Source of the DNA: Planctomycetota bacterium | GTDB taxonomy: Bacteria; Planctomycetota; UBA8108 | Assembly: GCA_016928605.1 (NCBI GenBank) | Contig: JAFGKN010000840.1 | Coordinates: 1-5,948, forward strand | Direction of reading: 5' to 3' | DNA: 5,948 nt | Shown here: in pieces, positions 5,214 to 5,948 of the stretch | Position numbering within the stretch: position 1 is the stretch's first letter | Layout: each line of letters begins with the position of its first letter | The notes under the pieces: generated by a model | Database searches by the model: none | What the model was told of the DNA's origin: nothing | What the model saw: only the letters and a program-made list of their open reading frames with translations | Made by a program: the position numbers and the translations under genes

Positions 5214-5948
5214 GCGATCCGGAGCCCGAAGAACTCCACGCTCTCTACGCCCGCGACCTCGAGCGCGAAGATCCCCATGAGCACTGGCTCATCAAGGACC
5301 TCTGGGCCCGCAGAGCCGTCGGCGTCATCGGAGGCGCGGCCAAGTCCTTCAAGAGCTACCTCGCCCTCGACCTCGCCTTCAGCGTCGCTTCCGCCACACC
5401 GGCCCTCGGACGCTTCCCGGTCGAGGACCCCGGGCTCGCCCTCGTGTACCTCGCGGAGGACTCCCTTCCCCACGTTCGCTCGAGGATCGAGGCCCTCTGT
5501 CGCCACCGGGCGATCGACATCCACGACCTCGAGCTCGTCGTCATCACGGAGCCCACCTTGCAGCTCGACACGCGATCTGACCAGGACCGCCTCCGATCCA
5601 CCATCGCTCGGCTCCAGCCCCGAATCCTCCTTCTCGATCCCCTGGTCCGGCTGCACTCGGGCGATGAAAACGACTCCCGAGATGTCTCCCGCCTTCTCGG
5701 CTTCTTCCGCGACCTCGAGCGGACCTTCGCCCTGGCGCTCGCCCTGGTCCACCACGTCTCGAAGAAGGCCCAGTCCCGTCCCGGACAGGCGCTGCGAGGA
5801 AGCTCGGACTTCCATGCATTCGGGGACTGTAATGCGTACCTCCAACGCAAAGGCGACCACGTCACCCTCACCGTCGAACACCGAGCGTCGAGGTCTCCCG
5901 CCCCTTTGACCCTCCGACTCGTGTCCTCGCCCACGGGCTCCGACGCCC
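5210..5948 (+). CDS. RepA/DnaB-like P-loop ATPase (AAA_25 type), 3' end cut by window
   Basis: It starts at GTG 5210, overlapping the TGA of the ATPase gene as GTGA, and 246 residues are present before the right edge. The fold is that of hexameric RepA-type helicases and RecA-like ATPases. P-loop: VIGGAAKSFKSYLALDLAFS (39-58), with K48 and S49. Next is the acidic motif VYLAEDS (79-85), with E83 as likely catalytic base. Walker B: RILLLDPLVRLHSGDEND (138-155). Then come LALVHHVSKK (177-186) and GQALRGSSDFHAFGDCN (192-208), motifs I associate with RepA-like ATPases of mobile elements. In this family the products unwind or translocate on DNA during plasmid or phage replication. In this operon it may act after strand transfer or help loading. 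The P-loop has Phe at 47 where Gly is usual. No primase or zinc domain is visible in the part present. Confidence 0.82.
   Translation, partial: MSDPEPEELHALYARDLEREDPHEHWLIKDLWARRAVGVIGGAAKSFKSYLALDLAFSVASATPALGRFPVEDPGLALVYLAEDSLPHVRSRIEALCRHRAIDIHDLELVVITEPTLQLDTRSDQDRLRSTIARLQPRILLLDPLVRLHSGDENDSRDVSRLLGFFRDLERTFALALALVHHVSKKAQSRPGQALRGSSDFHAFGDCNAYLQRKGDHVTLTVEHRASRSPAPLTLRLVSSPTGSDA

Noticed and set aside
4332..5881. Long minus-strand frames (4332-5180 and 5006-5881) opposite the two ATPase genes
   Set aside because: Both are antisense shadows with repetitive acidic products and no domain pattern; the plus-strand genes have full motif sets.
1..5948. CRISPR array, tRNA or rRNA genes
   Set aside because: I saw no regularly spaced direct repeats, no cloverleaf-like segment with a T-arm motif, and no rRNA-like sequence. 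A CRISPR-associated transposon is therefore not supported within this window.

Overview
The window is strongly GC-rich, and its convincing genes prefer G or C at third codon positions. This suggests a high-GC bacterium of the myxobacterial, planctomycete, acidobacterial or actinobacterial kind, but nothing here fixes the phylum. All content looks accessory: a phage-like gene cluster on the minus strand (about 1-1806) and a transposition module on the plus strand (about 2150-5948).

Minus-strand cluster, in transcription order: a weakly supported 32-codon ORF (1806-1708), a ParB/Srx-like DNA-binding protein with a basic tail (1711-1160), a doubtful 74-codon ORF (1163-939), a MerR-like helix-turn-helix protein (929-414), and the N-terminal coiled-coil part of an HK97-type major capsid protein that runs off the left edge (295-1). 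The first three ORFs are chained by ATGA stop/start overlaps, and the third one's stop codon touches the Shine-Dalgarno of the MerR-like gene. That gene also has its own sigma70-like promoter, with an inverted repeat across the -35 box. The cluster resembles part of a prophage, phage satellite or capsid-bearing island.

Junction (about 1807-2173): no gene I can defend. It holds a start-less open frame on the minus strand, several small palindromes, and a pair of TGTGACAA/TTGTCGCA boxes that could belong to a transposon end.

Plus-strand module: a zinc-ribbon-like protein (2174-2935), a Mu/Tn7/Tn552-type DDE transposase (3031-4407) with D168, D228 and E264, an ExeA/TniB-type AAA+ ATPase (4404-5213), and a RepA/DnaB-like P-loop ATPase (5210 to beyond the right edge). 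The last three overlap by 4 nt each (ATGA, GTGA) and so form one translationally coupled operon. The transposase plus AAA+ partner is the core of target-regulated transposons such as Mu A/B, TnsB/TnsC and TniA/TniB. The zinc-ribbon protein and the RepA-like ATPase are the unusual parts: they may replace the TniQ-type target selector and add a replication or helicase function. A 7-bp hairpin carries the transposase Shine-Dalgarno in its loop and ends next to the ATG, suggesting post-transcriptional control. The right end of the element and its cargo lie outside the window.
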